Numbered from the stretch's first letter, positions 21,621 through 33,253 are shown. The stretch: DNA of 64,000 nt from Epiperipatus broadwayi (GCA_028023455.1 JAQFVV010012510.1:1118001-1182000), one strand, 5' to 3'. A program made the numbers and translations. The notes: generated by a model not told the origin, from the letters alone.

Positions 21621-21679
21621 AGTGACCCCCAAGATGCATTTCGTGCTGAACCAGCACTCATCACTTGGTCCAAGTCACT
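21621..21679 (-). ncRNA. Hammerhead-ribozyme-like motif, well-folded copy
   Basis: Minus strand: AGTGAC (outer stem I), internal loop, CCAA (inner stem I), GTGATGA, a six-pair stem II GTGCTG/CAGCAC closed by GTT, GAAA, minimal stem III in ATGCAT, C17, then TTGG and GTCACT, which complete stem I with an internal loop on each side. This is the layout of a type I hammerhead. The only core defect is G in place of C3. The related copy 1036-1077 keeps C3. Confidence 0.6.
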
Positions 21680-22130
21680 ATCTCTCATATCTTTATTATA
21701 TGTTGGTTGGGTTAATTTGATACTTCGAATTCAAAATGTAATTATTTTTTATTTCGACATTGATAGAACATTTATTTCTGCAATAAAAATAAAAGATGGA
21801 ACTATTACCAAAAAGGGAGATGATGTCATGAAATTGTGGAAGAGTTTTACAAAGAATTGTATAGTAATAAAGAACAAGAAAAAAAAATATTCCTACACTT
21901 ACTACATCTTCTGAAATAATCAGCATTTTAAATGAAGTGAAGTTTGCAATTAAATCTATGAAAAAAAGAAAAACTCCAGGAAATGATGGAATTATAATTC
22001 GTATTTTAAAAAAATAGGTAAAAAAATAGAAAAATTGTTGGCAAAGTTTTATACTAATTGGCTAAATAATAAAAATATACCAATTAATTGCAAGAATATA
22101 ATAATAATATTGAGATTTAAAAAATATAAC

Positions 22131-22230
22131 GTCAAGCTTTGGTGGCCTAGCGATTAGCACAGCGCCTTACAAGCAGCCTGCCGGGTTCGCTTCCAGGTCA
22201 ATGCTTTGACATATAAAAAAAATAATAAAG
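22131..22230 (+). mobile_element. tRNA-Gly-derived mini-SINE inside an RTE copy
   Basis: GTCAAGC, a diverged tRNA-Gly body (GGTGGCCTAGCGATTAGC, B box GGGTTCGCTTCC), TTTGACATAT and an A-rich tail interrupt the RTE reverse transcriptase where the copy at 15195-16832 is continuous. Confidence 0.75.
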
Positions 22231-22458
22231 ATATTAGAAATTACAGACGTATCACTTTTTTATTTATTCTGTAAAAAATCTTTGCTAAGACAATTGCAAC
22301 TCATCTACAATAAAAAGCTTGATTTAAAAGTGATTTTAGCAAAATAAATCATATCCAAAGATTGAGAGAAGTTATAAAAAAGTCCAAAAAAATTGAGTTG
22401 CCATTATGCTTTGGATTTTTTTTTATGAAAAAGCATTTGTTCTATAAGCATTTCTATG

Positions 22459-22931
22459 CCAATAAACATCACATGACCATCTTCTCTTATGCTTGTGTAT
22501 AACTATTGTTAAAACAGGCAAAACTCACTATATATATATATATATATTGCCACACACAGCAAGCTAGAGTAATCAATGGATTCCAGAAGGCTTATGAATA
22601 AAATCCCCATCTAATGCCTACTCATCCAATATCCCCAGATTAGTTTCTAGCTTATGGCCTTCATCAGTGAGGAGCCTTGGATCTCATAGTTTTGTAGTTA
22701 AATGGAGATAAAAGGTGGTTGCTGGAGGGTTGCATTAGATCCTAAGATCTAGATGCAGTGCTCTCAGATCCAAGGCTTCTCACTTACGAAGGCCATAAGC
22801 CAGAAACTAGTCTGGGAATATTGGATGAGTAGGCACTAGATGGGGATTTTATGCACAAGCCTTATGGCATCCATGGATTACTCTAGCTTGCTGGGTGTGG
22901 CAAAATATTTATAGTGAATTTTGCATGGTTT
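22459..22931. mobile_element. Foldback element F4 with 12 bp TSD
   Basis: AGCATTTCTATG at 22447-22458 and AGCATTTCTGTG at 22932-22943 flank the element, and the uninterrupted RTE copy at 15195 has a single such site (AGCATTTCTTCAG). It has an antisense arm (22459-22700), a centre with TTTTGTAGTTAAATGGAGAT, and a sense arm to 22931. The arms carry a variant end, AACTCACTATATA, with a (TA)n run. Confidence 0.85.
22632..22673 (-). ncRNA. Hammerhead-like motif in F4, antisense arm
   Basis: Minus strand: TCCTCA, CTGATGA, stem II GGC/GCT (one G-T wobble), GAAA, ATC, TGGGGA. The sense-arm counterpart near 22780-22820 has lost the core (CTTACGA). Confidence 0.45.
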
Positions 22932-23607
22932 AGCATTTCTGTGATGATTAAAGTTTTAGATCATTCAAGATATAGTCACAGAATATTGTGATATATTCTG
23001 AAGAATATTTATCCAAATGTAATACCAGTGATTATATTATGTGGTGATATTTAGAAGATTAACATTGAGAAGAGTCAATGACAGTGAATCTATATCTCCA
23101 AAACTTTTTACAAAAGTTTTGAAAGAAATATTTAGCAGATTAAAATATGAAGCTAAGGAAATAAAGTTAAATGGAGATTATTTAAGCTATTTAAATTTTT
23201 ACAGGCAATGTGGTTGTTTTGATAATAATATTTCAGAAACTTCAGGAAACATTGCAGGAATTAGTAAAAATGTAAGCCTAAATATAAATGATAAAAAAAG
23301 ACTAAAGTAGTATTCAATTGATTTTCTCGGAATAGGAAAATAAAGATTAATAATCATGAATTATATTAAGTTAATAGTGACAAAGAACTTGGTCATAATA
23401 TTAATATACATAAAAACATAATGAATAAAATTAAACACAGAATTAAGCTTAGATGAAATGCTTGTGGCAAACCAGCTTAGTATTAAAAAAAAATATGCCT
23501 ATGTATTTGAAAAGGAAAAGATTTCTCAAAATGTTTTACTAGTTGTTATTTAAAAATCAGTGGACACTTAACAGAAAAGCAATACAGAGACTTCAGTCAA
23601 TTTATTG

Positions 23608-23609
<2 letters not shown>

Positions 23610-23645
<36 letters not shown>

Positions 23646-23648
23646 ATA

Positions 23649-23682
<34 letters not shown>
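23610..23682. repeat. (TA)n microsatellite
   Basis: Two (TA)n tracts separated by a short TACCTATATACTA spacer, inside the decayed RTE copy. Confidence 0.9.
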
Positions 23683-24018
23683 GGTGTAATAAGAAGAGAT
23701 CAAAATTAAAGTACAGTACATAGGTGGAGGAAACATAAGGGTATTACTAACTTTCTGATAGAATTAAGAGATTGAAATATATCTGAGCTGGATATATTGG
23801 TTATATTTCTAGAGGAGCTGATAATTGAGATTGTTTGAAGTATAAAATCAAATCCTAAGTAATTTAAAAGATCTAGAAAATGACTATGTGTGAGGTGTTT
23901 GGATGAAATGAGTAAATTTGCTGGTATGATGTGGAGAAGAAAAGATATGGATTAGAATAACAATTGAATTTCGAGAGACCTTCATCCGGAAATAGATTAA
24001 AAATGATTGAAAATGATG

Positions 24019-24805
24019 GATATAAAGATTTCGCAGATGATGTAGTTGTTTTTGCAAATAATGCTTCAGATCTGCAGGAAATGTTGCAGGAATTATCAGA
24101 TGAAAGTAGGAAAGTAGGACTAAAGATAAATGTTAAAAAGACTAAAGTAATGTTTAATTGATTTGCTCAAAATATGAAAATAAAGATTGATTATGATGAA
24201 TTAGAAGAAGTTAACAGTTACAAATACCTTGGTCAGATTATTAATACAGATGGAAACATAATGGAGGAAATTAATCATAGAATTAAACTTGGTTGGAGTG
24301 ATTTTGGTAGAAATAACTTGATACTAAAAGAAAATATGCCTATGTGTTTGAAAAGAATGGTTTTTAACAAATGTGTTTTACCAGTTCTTACTTATGGATC
24401 TGAGACTTGTACACTTAATAGAAGAGCAATTCAGAGACTTCAGACCACTCAAAGGAGTATGGAGAGATGTATGTTGGGAGTAACAAGAAGAGATCGTAAA
24501 CGCAATGTATGGGTAAGAGAACAAACAGGTGTTACTGACCTCATTGAAAAAATTAAAAGATTGAAGTGGAGTTGGGCTGGACATATTGTTAGAAGAGATG
24601 ATAATAGATGGACAATTGAAATTTTAAACTGGATTCCAAGAGATTGTAAAAGACCCAGAAAGAGACCACATGTGAGGTGGATGGATGAAATAAGAAAGTG
24701 TGCAGGGTGATGTGGAGAAGAGAAGCTAAAGATCGGAGAAGATGGATTAAACTTGGAGAGACCTTCATCCTGCAGTGGATTGATAATGGTTGATAATGAT
24801 GTGCA
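24019..24805 (+). pseudogene. RTE/BovB-type LINE, 3' part, young copy
   Basis: The copy starts at DFADDVVVFANNASDLQEML (RT motif C region), then KVGLKINVKKTKVMFN, a TGA stop at 24159-24161, and an open frame 24174-24710 with YKYLGQIINTDGN, VLTYGSETCTLNRR, MERCMLGVTRRDR, VWVREQTGVTD, LKWSWAGHIVRR and RPHVRWMDEI. These are the typical C-terminal blocks of RTE/BovB polyproteins. Only one internal stop breaks more than 200 codons. It is 5' truncated and fused to the end of the older RTE copy, so the frame 23964-24161 reads across the junction. Confidence 0.9.
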
Positions 24806-25700
24806 TATGATTTGATCAAATTTGTAATGGAGCTTAGTGTATTCATATATATGCATATTAAATGTGTGAAATTATATGATTGAAGTATATTTATTGATAT
24901 GCATTTAAGTGGTAGTTGAGAATAACAGTGGAATATTATATTAGCATACAAGCATAAAATGTGTATGTAAAAATATATATACATTAGAAAAGATGTAGAG
25001 AAATTGAAAATATGTAAACAATTAATTTGAAATGTTAATTGCATTCAATCAAGATTAAATCAAACTATAAATGGCAAAAATATTCAGATTTCTTGGAAAT
25101 GATTGCATGATTTTGGAAATAAATTCTTATAGGCAAAAACAAACAAAAACAATAGAACCAAAAGGAATATAAACGTCAAATAGTAGTACTTCCTACCTTT
25201 TAGTAGCAGAATCACCCTGACAGTTCTAAAGATGTTTGCTCCTGTAGGTACAAAAAGCTGGAATAAATAACTATTACGGATTATCCTAGACATACTTTTT
25301 ATAAACCTTAGGATTATTTAACTATAAATAGATTTAAGTTACACTTTGTAGTAATTAATGTGTGTTTGATTAAACTAAGCTTTCTAATAATGGATTGAAT
25401 TCATCTTATAAAATTAAATTTGAAAGTTCATTTTTTATAAATTTCAACCTATATCTATTTCCAATGAAATATACTAATATATGTGTGTTCAATTAAACCC
25501 TGTTTAATGTGTTTTCATTTCGTTCTTCTACTTAGTTAATAATAATTATTTTCAAATTGATATCCCCTCCCCTTCCTCCAGCTTATTATCTGCCAGGGAA
25601 AGAATTAAGTTAAGCCAAAAATTACAAACACTGGCTAACTCATAACAGGACACAGCAATTTTGTACTCTCTTGATAGATGGTAGTTTGAATAATAAAAAA
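24806..25700. other. AT-rich stretch without recognised features
   Basis: Minus-strand open frames here are low-complexity or antisense to the LINE. No gene was recognised. Confidence 0.5.
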
Positions 25701-25719
25701 ACATTCGATCATCTAATTT

Positions 25720-25870
25720 TTTTGACGAAGGCCATAACCCGAAAACTAATCTGGGGATATTGGATGAGTAGGCACTAGATGGGGATTTTATGCACAAGCC
25801 TTCTGGCATTCATTGATTACTCTAGCTTGTTGTGTGTAGCAATATATATAGTGAATTTTACCTGTTTTAT
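25720..25870 (+). repeat. Partial foldback-family copy, sense only
   Basis: GGGGATATTGGATGAGTAGG, TTTTATGCACAAGCCTTCTG and TAGTGAATTTTACCTG match the sense body of the foldback family. The hammerhead core is decayed (TGACGAAGG, CCGAAAAC). Confidence 0.75.
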
Positions 25871-28204
25871 TACTATTTTTTCAAAATTAAATACAAAGTG
25901 GAAAATGTTTTTAATTCTTATTAGAGGAATCATGTGATTTAAAGAGCTTTTCTTGAATAATTCTTACTCAATGAGATTCTAAGACAATGCATACAATTGC
26001 ATTACATTTTGTGTGTCCATACAATTTTTCAGAAGTAATGTTTAAACGTGAACACTATTTCTTGACCAATTTAAAACAACAGACAACAGGAGTTTACGAA
26101 TGATTGCACATGATAATGTGATATATATGTGTCTGTATATATAATTTTTTAAAGATTTAATTTATTGTAATTGTTTAAATATAATTGAATAGTCTTTTAG
26201 TATCAGAAAAAGACAATACATTTTTAAAGTTAAAAAAGATATCTCTTCTCCATATATTAGGAGAATTGTTTACAATACCTTTCTTTGCTAAAAGGAAACT
26301 TGATTGACATATATAATATATACACAAACAATTTCACATTATATTATATGGTCTTCTTGAAAAAAAACTTTTCTAACACATTAAACTATAAACAGACTTT
26401 AATTCTCATTTTATGGTGTTTTTATGAGACTTCATAATTTTACTACCATTTAGTAAATAATGAATTAGGACAAATGTTATCTTCTTCAAATTTTCCAGAT
26501 TTATAATTCTACATAATAAAATCTAATTATAATGTTCAATGGTCAGATTATTCAAAACCTACTCTTTGAGAAATGATCTTCATATAGACAACACAAATTA
26601 CCTATGATTAAAAATTTAGATATTTTTATGATAAGAATTCAAAAAAGTATTAACTTTTATAAAAAGGAAGCAATAATAAATGGCATAATTTTAAAGTAAA
26701 TTATACTCACATTGCATCATGTTTATTACTAGGAATGGATTGTACAAGTCTAATTTATACAGAAAATCAGAAAATAACAAATCTTAAGCACTTGATCTAG
26801 AATCTCAAATTTCTTCAGACTCATTTTTTTTTTAAAAAGATGAAAGTTAAGATACCTTTACAATCTGGAGTAATCCTAAGTGAGCAAAATACTAAATTTT
26901 CATAAAGTTTATTAACTCTTCTCAGTAAGCATAAATTTCTGATTATAGTTGTCCAAGCAGGTTTATTCTCAAATCTTTCACAAAGCTATCACTGCTTTTG
27001 AGAATGATAGTATTAAAACAACAGATTAGCAGTTTTGGACACCTATGCTGATTTCAACAATTTTAATACTGGATCAAACATTCCTCACAGAATTATAACT
27101 GCTATGACTAGGTGTGGCCAAACCATGTGCAATTGGACTTATTAATTCTCCCAGGAGAGAATCATAAGATATAGAAGCATCAAATATACAGATATGGATA
27201 AGGGATGTAAGTAAATATTTTAAAGGAACTTATACCCATACACATAAATACAAGAAAGCCATAAGGCATACAAAAATAATGCAGAATTGAGGTGACATTC
27301 ATAAACAAGCCTAGTCCTACTTTGGGACTATTAGAGGCAGATGTCTTGTGAGTGCACTGTTGAATCAAGAGACAGATCTAAACACAATCAATAGTGGGAT
27401 TGGAATATAACTTATTAACTTATATTCTTTTTCTCCGGTAGTGGAATACATAGCTTTCTTAATTCTCGTTGACCCTATGTGAGCATATATGATCTGGTTT
27501 TCTAAACTTTATACTTTCCAGAATTCACTAGTTATTAAGGACTTTCTAAGTCACTAATTATAAATTATCGACACTCTTGATAACAAAGTTATATTGCATA
27601 TCTGCATTCTTTCTATAATTGAATACACGCGATTACTAGATTATTTTTATTTATAAACAGTTAGAAAGCAGTTTATTATATAATTCTACTTAAATAAAAA
27701 ATATAGGAATATATACATATATGTGCACAATGTATTTTGCGTTTACAAATATATACTCTTAATATTCATATATATATATGAAGGCGCAGGTTGTTTATTT
27801 TTTCGTTTGCCAGAATATAGCAATGATATTAGATCAATTTCCTAATAAGATAACCTTTTCCAAATTCTCAAGATTTTATCAATAAAAGAAATATGTTAGG
27901 TTGGTGAATATTTTTTGATGTTTGGGAGATGTAATGTCAAAATATAATATTAATATGGCAAGTGCTTCTGTCATTTTTCCACTATCTATAAGAAATATTC
28001 GCATAATATCTATTATATTTATTCTTTTATAAATGTATTTCTTCTAATTTCACTTAAACTTTTTTTTGTTAGATGAATAATTCTTGTTTTAAAATATAAC
28101 ATTTCACAAAAAATATTTATTTTTGTAAAATCACTTTAAAATTTTTTATTATTGGAATTGTTTATTGCTAGTTATATATGCAGTCTAATTGCGCATATAT
28201 AAGT
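25871..28204. other. Long AT-rich stretch upstream of the GPCR gene
   Basis: No repeat shared with the window and no convincing exon could be seen. Regulatory sequence for the downstream gene may lie here, but nothing specific can be pointed to. Confidence 0.45.
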
Positions 28205-28218
28205 GTGCGTGCATTATT

Positions 28219-28331
28219 TTTTTTTTCCATATGTCATAACATCGGCCGGGACGCAAACTCACAACCGTCTGCAATCAACTACTTGCTTGCAAGGCGGGCT
28301 GCGATAACATCTCGGCTAACAACGCTTGACA
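28219..28331 (-). mobile_element. Mini-SINE from a class II tRNA, 14 bp TSD
   Basis: GTGCGTGCATTATT occurs at 28205-28218 and 28332-28345. Between them, on the minus strand, lie TGTCAAGCGTTG, A box TAGCCGAGATGTT, a B-box-like GAGTTTGCGTCC, TGACATATG and an A tail (the T-run at 28219-28226). The element is only 113 bp. It lies about 390 bp upstream of the GPCR start codon. Confidence 0.85.
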
Positions 28332-28717
28332 GTGCGTGCATTATTGGTATCGATTTTCAATGATTCGGAATAGATTTAAATTGATCATTTATTACTTTTT
28401 TTTTATTATTATCAAGTTTTATGTACGTTAATTTCTTCGTCCGAAGGCTTATGGAAATAAATTAGATCGACGATTATGGGATAATATTAATCAATGTCAA
28501 TAATAGTTTACCAATACCCGTAGTCACAGCTTCTTTCGCTTAACTCATTGTAGTTTCTGAAATATTGAGCTACTCCTGTTAAATTATGAATTCCTTTTAC
28601 ATCATCAATAGTTTATTTTTTAAAAAAAAATTATCACCCTCCTTAAACAGGAACTGAAATTAAAAATAGAAATGAGATCAATTTTTGCTATCTATTGCTT
28701 CCTTTGTTTCCTTGAAA

Positions 28718-29698
28718 ATGGATAACAAATCAACGGATAGTTTTTCTACTAATGTTACAGAAGTTTCCGTATTTAACCAAAGTAAGTATCCATTAAATTT
28801 CGTGTATACCGTAGGATCGTTCGGAGTATTTTACGCCGTTGTAGGAGCTTCCGGCAACATAATAGCCATATTTGCTCTATTAAAAAGCGTCAAACTTCGA
28901 AATATAACAACAATTTTTGTTATTAACTTATGTATATCAGATTTAATATTTTGTGTTTATTCTTTGCCAGTTTTTGTCGTACAATATATAAAACAAACAA
29001 AAATTTTCGATGATATTTTTTGCCAAATCCATCCTTTTTTTTTTTACGGAAATTTTGGGGCTTCTTTAATGGCGATGTTAGCTATTACCGTTACCAGATA
29101 CCTTGCAGTAGCTCATGCCAATGTTTTTCAAATTGCGCATAAAAGTACAATGGCTGTATTATCAAGTATTATATTTTGTTGGCTATTTTCATTTTCTTTT
29201 ATAATTCCCACCTTATTTAAAAAATGGGGATACTTCGGCTATAGCGAGATTACTGGTACTTGTACTATTATACCTATCCATGAACGATCGCCTATTCGTA
29301 CAATGTTTGTTGTAGGTTTTATTGTGCCTGCTTTAGTAATAGTTAGTTGTTATTCGAGAATATTTTGGATTGTTCGCCGTATGAAACAGTCTTTAGGAAA
29401 ACTTGGTCACCGGAATCAAAATGAGACCCGTTTAACTTTTACGATGTTGATAATCTTTGTTGTTTTTGTAGGAACTTTTTTACCATCTGCGTTAATAAAT
29501 ATATTTGATGAAGACATGCATTATCCTTCACTCCATCTTTTAACATCTCTACTTGCTTGGGCAAATAGTTGTTGGAATCCCTTCATCTACGCAGCAATGA
29601 ATCGACTGTACAGACGCGCTTATGTAGATTTATTGCCTTGTTTACATCGGAATTTAGAAACAATAAATATGGATCATTCGACTTCATTAAAACTATAA
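28718..29698 (+). CDS. Rhodopsin-family GPCR, Tre1/moody type
   Basis: Class A seven-transmembrane receptor of about 326 residues in one exon. I start it at ATG 28718, followed by three N-glycosylation sites (NKS, NVT, NQS); the frame is open upstream but without another ATG. Visible landmarks: GN in TM1 (about 46-47), LCISDL with Asp in TM2 (about 75), Cys about 102 and Cys about 182 for the extracellular disulfide, TRY at about 126-128 replacing DRY, Trp about 155 in TM4, Pro in TM5 (about 204), FLPS in TM6 (about 254-257) replacing CWLP, and NPFIY in TM7 (about 287-291), then a short basic tail. The blocks TTIFVINLCISDLIFC, FFFYGNFGASL and WGYFG are typical of Tre1/moody receptors, which in flies guide germ cells and form the glial barrier. 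The ligand is unknown. CAG at about 28648 could be an acceptor of a 5' UTR intron. Confidence 0.9.
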   Translation: MDNKSTDSFSTNVTEVSVFNQSKYPLNFVYTVGSFGVFYAVVGASGNIIAIFALLKSVKLRNITTIFVINLCISDLIFCVYSLPVFVVQYIKQTKIFDDIFCQIHPFFFYGNFGASLMAMLAITVTRYLAVAHANVFQIAHKSTMAVLSSIIFCWLFSFSFIIPTLFKKWGYFGYSEITGTCTIIPIHERSPIRTMFVVGFIVPALVIVSCYSRIFWIVRRMKQSLGKLGHRNQNETRLTFTMLIIFVVFVGTFLPSALINIFDEDMHYPSLHLLTSLLAWANSCWNPFIYAAMNRLYRRAYVDLLPCLHRNLETINMDHSTSLKL

Positions 29699-30134
29699 AA
29701 AAAAAGATTTGTGTTATCTAATTAATTTTTGTAAATACTCGCGGCAATTACGATTTTAAAAATCTTAACCATTTTATTTAAACGAAAATTGGAAAAGAAA
29801 AAATATTTGGAAATTCAAAGAGAGTTCACACTAAATGAAAAATTTCAAGATTCACAGCTATATATGTGTAAAACGAAATATTTATTTTTATGATGAATAT
29901 TTTAAAATCAACTGAGACAATAATTTTGTTATATTTAGTTGGAAAATACATAGCAAAAGTATTAATATTGGTTCCAGAAACCTTTGTGGAGTCAAGAAAC
30001 CTGCTTAAATGATGTAACAAACCATTTTTTATTTTTTATGTAAATTTATTAGTTTTATAATATTTAACTGAGATATTATGGTTGCTGAATTATTACTATA
30101 TTATTGCTATATTTGTTATTAAATCATTAAAATA
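29699..30134. other. Sequence downstream of the GPCR gene
   Basis: A/T-rich sequence with no clear single AATAAA site. Probably the 3' UTR and then intergenic DNA. Confidence 0.4.
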
Positions 30135-30250
30135 TCACATTATGCTTACACAAAATGTTAAAACAGTAGCAAATTTTTCCACACAGTAGTGCCATCTTGT
30201 GTAAGCACTAGAATTCAATAGATGCATTATTGTGTGCAAAAGTTTTCTGC
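30135..30250 (-). repeat. Diverged foldback-family end
   Basis: CACACAGTAGTGCCATCTTG followed by AATTCAATAGATGC is a diverged form of the antisense arm end seen in the other copies. Confidence 0.6.
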
Positions 30251-31800
30251 TGTTTTCATTATAATTGTAATATAACTTTATAAAGTATGAGTATAAATGT
30301 ATGTAAGTGTGAATAAATATATTTTTAAACCTGTTGTTTTTAAATAAACTCTTGTTACTTAAAATATGCGAAATATACATACTTATTGTAATTGAATATT
30401 GCAAAATCTCAATAAATAAATAAAAACAGAGCACAAAAGTTCTGGTACAAAAAAAAATATTTTTTATATATAACTATATGCACAGAAATAAGTCTAATTT
30501 TCTAATCAGGAAAGAGTTGATGAGATGTCATGTGATTACTTAATGTTTTGATTAAAACAATAGGTGCTATTATGAGAACATTACATTTTACTACTTTTAT
30601 TGCTGGAAGATCCTAGATCTTGTCCATAGCTTTTATCTGATGCCTTTAGGAAATAGCTTATATTACTTATCAGTTTGGGTTAGCAGTGTATTATAGTTTG
30701 TTCTTTCAAAAAGCTCACATTTGATATATTTGATTTTGAGTGAATGGATTAATATAGAAGTATTATGAGCACGACAAAACTTAATTGCTACTAGTGTGTA
30801 ACTTTTCAAATTTATGATAAGAATTGCTAAAGACCAATAACTACAACTCATTGAAGATTTTAACACTTCTGAAAAAATAATTTGGTGAAGTGCCATCTTT
30901 ATTGATGATATTGTCTTAAGGGAAAAAACTATTTCAAAAGCTTTCACTTTTTTATGTATTAATTAAAGATTAATCTTTTTCATTTTATTATCTGTTCTTT
31001 TTTGTTATTATGCAAATTGATATAAAAATTATTAAGACAATATATATCACAACCTTCCAAGAGGTGCTGCACCACAGGAACAAAAGACAGGTCACATGGG
31101 TACCATAATCCCTATGCATTTTCCATAGGTATGAGTCCTCTTATAGACAATATAATAACTAATGATAATTACTAATATATCAGATTCTTACATCAACTTA
31201 AATCATATCTCAAGTTTTATCTTATTTAAAATATAAAAATTTAAGTTCTTAACAATTTAAATGATTTCATCTCAGGTTCTAAAATATCTTCAGCTCATGG
31301 TTCAAAATTAAAGTTCACTTGGAACAAGAAAAATTATAATGGTAATATACTTTAAATCTCTAAAATGTGTCAATCATTCAAGTTACGCTGTAAACATTTT
31401 ATGCTCTTCTCTTATCTTAGCCATCAAATATTAGTATTGTAAATAAGTAGAAATATGAATACATAATAATGAAATATTTAAATACTTAAACAAAGTATGG
31501 CTAATAAATTAAAACATTTCTGAATATTTTAAAGTTTTTCATTAACCATTTCACTTCCACCACCTATAAACACTACTAAAATTTTATATCTTCTGATATA
31601 ATTTTCCATAAGTACTCACATGGGATAATGTAGTAGATTGGAAGGGATATATTTTATACTATCAACAACATTACAAGTGCATTTGAAATAAAAGACAATA
31701 AACATAGTATTTATCTTCTTATAATGCAGGTAAAAATGAGCATTAACCAAAGTAAATAAACAAATTCTAATATGCAGGTAAAAAAGAACAATAAATAAAA
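30251..31800. other. AT-rich stretch without recognised genes
   Basis: A less AT-rich patch at 31050-31140 (CAAGAGGTGCTGCACCACAGG) contains a small inverted repeat but is not repeated elsewhere in the window. Nothing else was seen. Confidence 0.5.
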
Positions 31801-31813
31801 CAGATAAATTCTA

Positions 31814-32197
31814 CAGGCAAAACTCTGCATACAATAGTGCCACTCAGTGCAAGCCAGAGAAATCAATGGATGCCAGAAGGTTTGTGCATAAAATCCTATC
31901 TAGTGCCTACTTATCTAATATCCCCAGACTATTTTCTGGCTTTTGGCCTTCATCAGTGAGGAGCCTTGGATATGAGAGCACTGCACTTAGATCTTAGGAT
32001 CTTATGTAACCCTCCAGCAGCTGACAAAGGCCAAAAGCTAGCCTAGGGATATTGGATGAGTAGGCACTAGATAGGAATTTTATGCACAAGCCTTCTGGCA
32101 TCCATTGATTACTCTGGTTTGCACTGAGTGACACTACTGTATGGAGAGTTTTAACAGTTATGAGCAAGCATATAGAAAATGGTGATCATGCGATGTT
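31814..32197. mobile_element. Foldback element F6 with 13 bp TSD
   Basis: CAGATAAATTCTA lies at 31801-31813 and 32198-32210. The left arm (31814-32025) is antisense and starts AGGCAAAACTC. The right arm (32030-32197) is sense and ends GGTGATCATGCGATGTT. The sense hammerhead core is decayed, the antisense one is kept. Confidence 0.9.
31921..31962 (-). ncRNA. Hammerhead-like motif in F6
   Basis: Minus strand: TCCTCA, CTGATGA, GGC/GCC stem II, GAAA, GTC, TGGGGA. Position 15.2 is A instead of C, weakening stem III. Confidence 0.5.
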
Positions 32198-32210
32198 CAG
32201 ATAAATTCTA

Positions 32211-32794
32211 TTGATCATTTGAAATGTACTCTTATAAAAAAATAATTATAAAATTTTATTAAAGAAGATTTTCCGAGTAACAAAGGTGATAATGTAATAA
32301 TGGCAACAAACAAACAATATCTAATTAATAAAAAAAAGATTTATAATATAATACTTATACAATAAAATATTTGTTTACAATAAGCACCATTTTTACAGTT
32401 AATAAATTTATACTAACAAAATAATAATAAATCATGCACATAGATATCTTTTTCCGTAAAATATTCCTAAAAAATTTACAAAACATGCAATTATCATCAC
32501 CTAAAAGTTTTCCCTTATCTAATCCAGTTTTTCTTTAGATATTATACATGGAGAATAAAATAATACATCTATATGCCTATCTTCAGGCCACCAATAAGAT
32601 ATTATATACTTTATATAGTGAAACTAGGATTGAAAACCAATGAGGAAACATTTTTTATAGATTTATAAAGCAAAAATATTATGCAAAATACTAACATGAA
32701 TATCATTAGATTTACACCTATGATGGGGTGAGAAAATAAATATGCTCGATACTCACAAAGTATTTTAAATTTAAATTGTAACAGAGCTAATAAT
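32211..32794. other. AT-rich stretch without recognised features
   Basis: Nothing recognised. Confidence 0.5.
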
Positions 32795-33253
32795 ATATTG
32801 TAACGATATATAAATATGTCGTTACATTAATTTAAAATAAAAACTTAATAAAAGTTCGCAAATAAAAGTAAAAAACTAAACGCTAAAATTAAAATATTGT
32901 TAAACGTATATATTCGCACAGATGCTAAACTTTAAAAATATTTTTTTCATAAACAAAAAAAAAAAAGTATTTGAACGTATTTTTTTTAATAAAAAAATAC
33001 AAGGTTGAAATATAAAAATATTTTAATAAAAAAAATAACGTAAGTTAAACTAAAAACAGGTATTAATTAATTCCTGTAATCTGTAAATGGAAATGATTGT
33101 TTATTAATTATCTAAAAGCTGTTTAATTAAAAAGTCAGATGAAAAGTTAGATAAGAAAAGAAAGAGATTTTAGCTTGACCAATGGAAGCAAATAAAGGCC
33201 CGGACCAAACGAAAAAACAGAACAGTGACGTTTTTGTTCATGGAATCCATAGG

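Larger units (their letters stand above)
20715..24018 (+). pseudogene. RTE/BovB-type LINE, near-complete but decayed and interrupted
   Basis: The endonuclease region is visible at 20730-21330: IYAPTNSHCDKKIKEF, then RNEKRNRLVEFTEIEKLYIMN. The pre-RT block follows at 21780-21860 (KDGTITKKGDDVMKLW), and RT and downstream blocks at 21960-24010 (KRKTPGNDGI, KLFTKVLKEIF, the connection-region remnants and a 3' end GAGAGACCTTCATCC). It is cut by a hammerhead-bearing repeat (21621-21679), a mini-SINE (22131-22230), foldback F4 (22459-22931) and a (TA)n tract (about 23610-23682). Stops and frameshifts are frequent. The 3' end abuts a second RTE copy at 24019. Confidence 0.8.

Noticed and set aside
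24378-25044. Minus-strand open frames over the young RTE copy
   Set aside because: They are antisense shadows of the RTE ORF, with low-complexity Ser/Leu/His composition.
28685-28717. Upstream extension of the GPCR frame as N-terminus
   Set aside because: The extension begins at TTG, not ATG; the first ATG is 28718 and gives a plausible glycosylated N-terminus.
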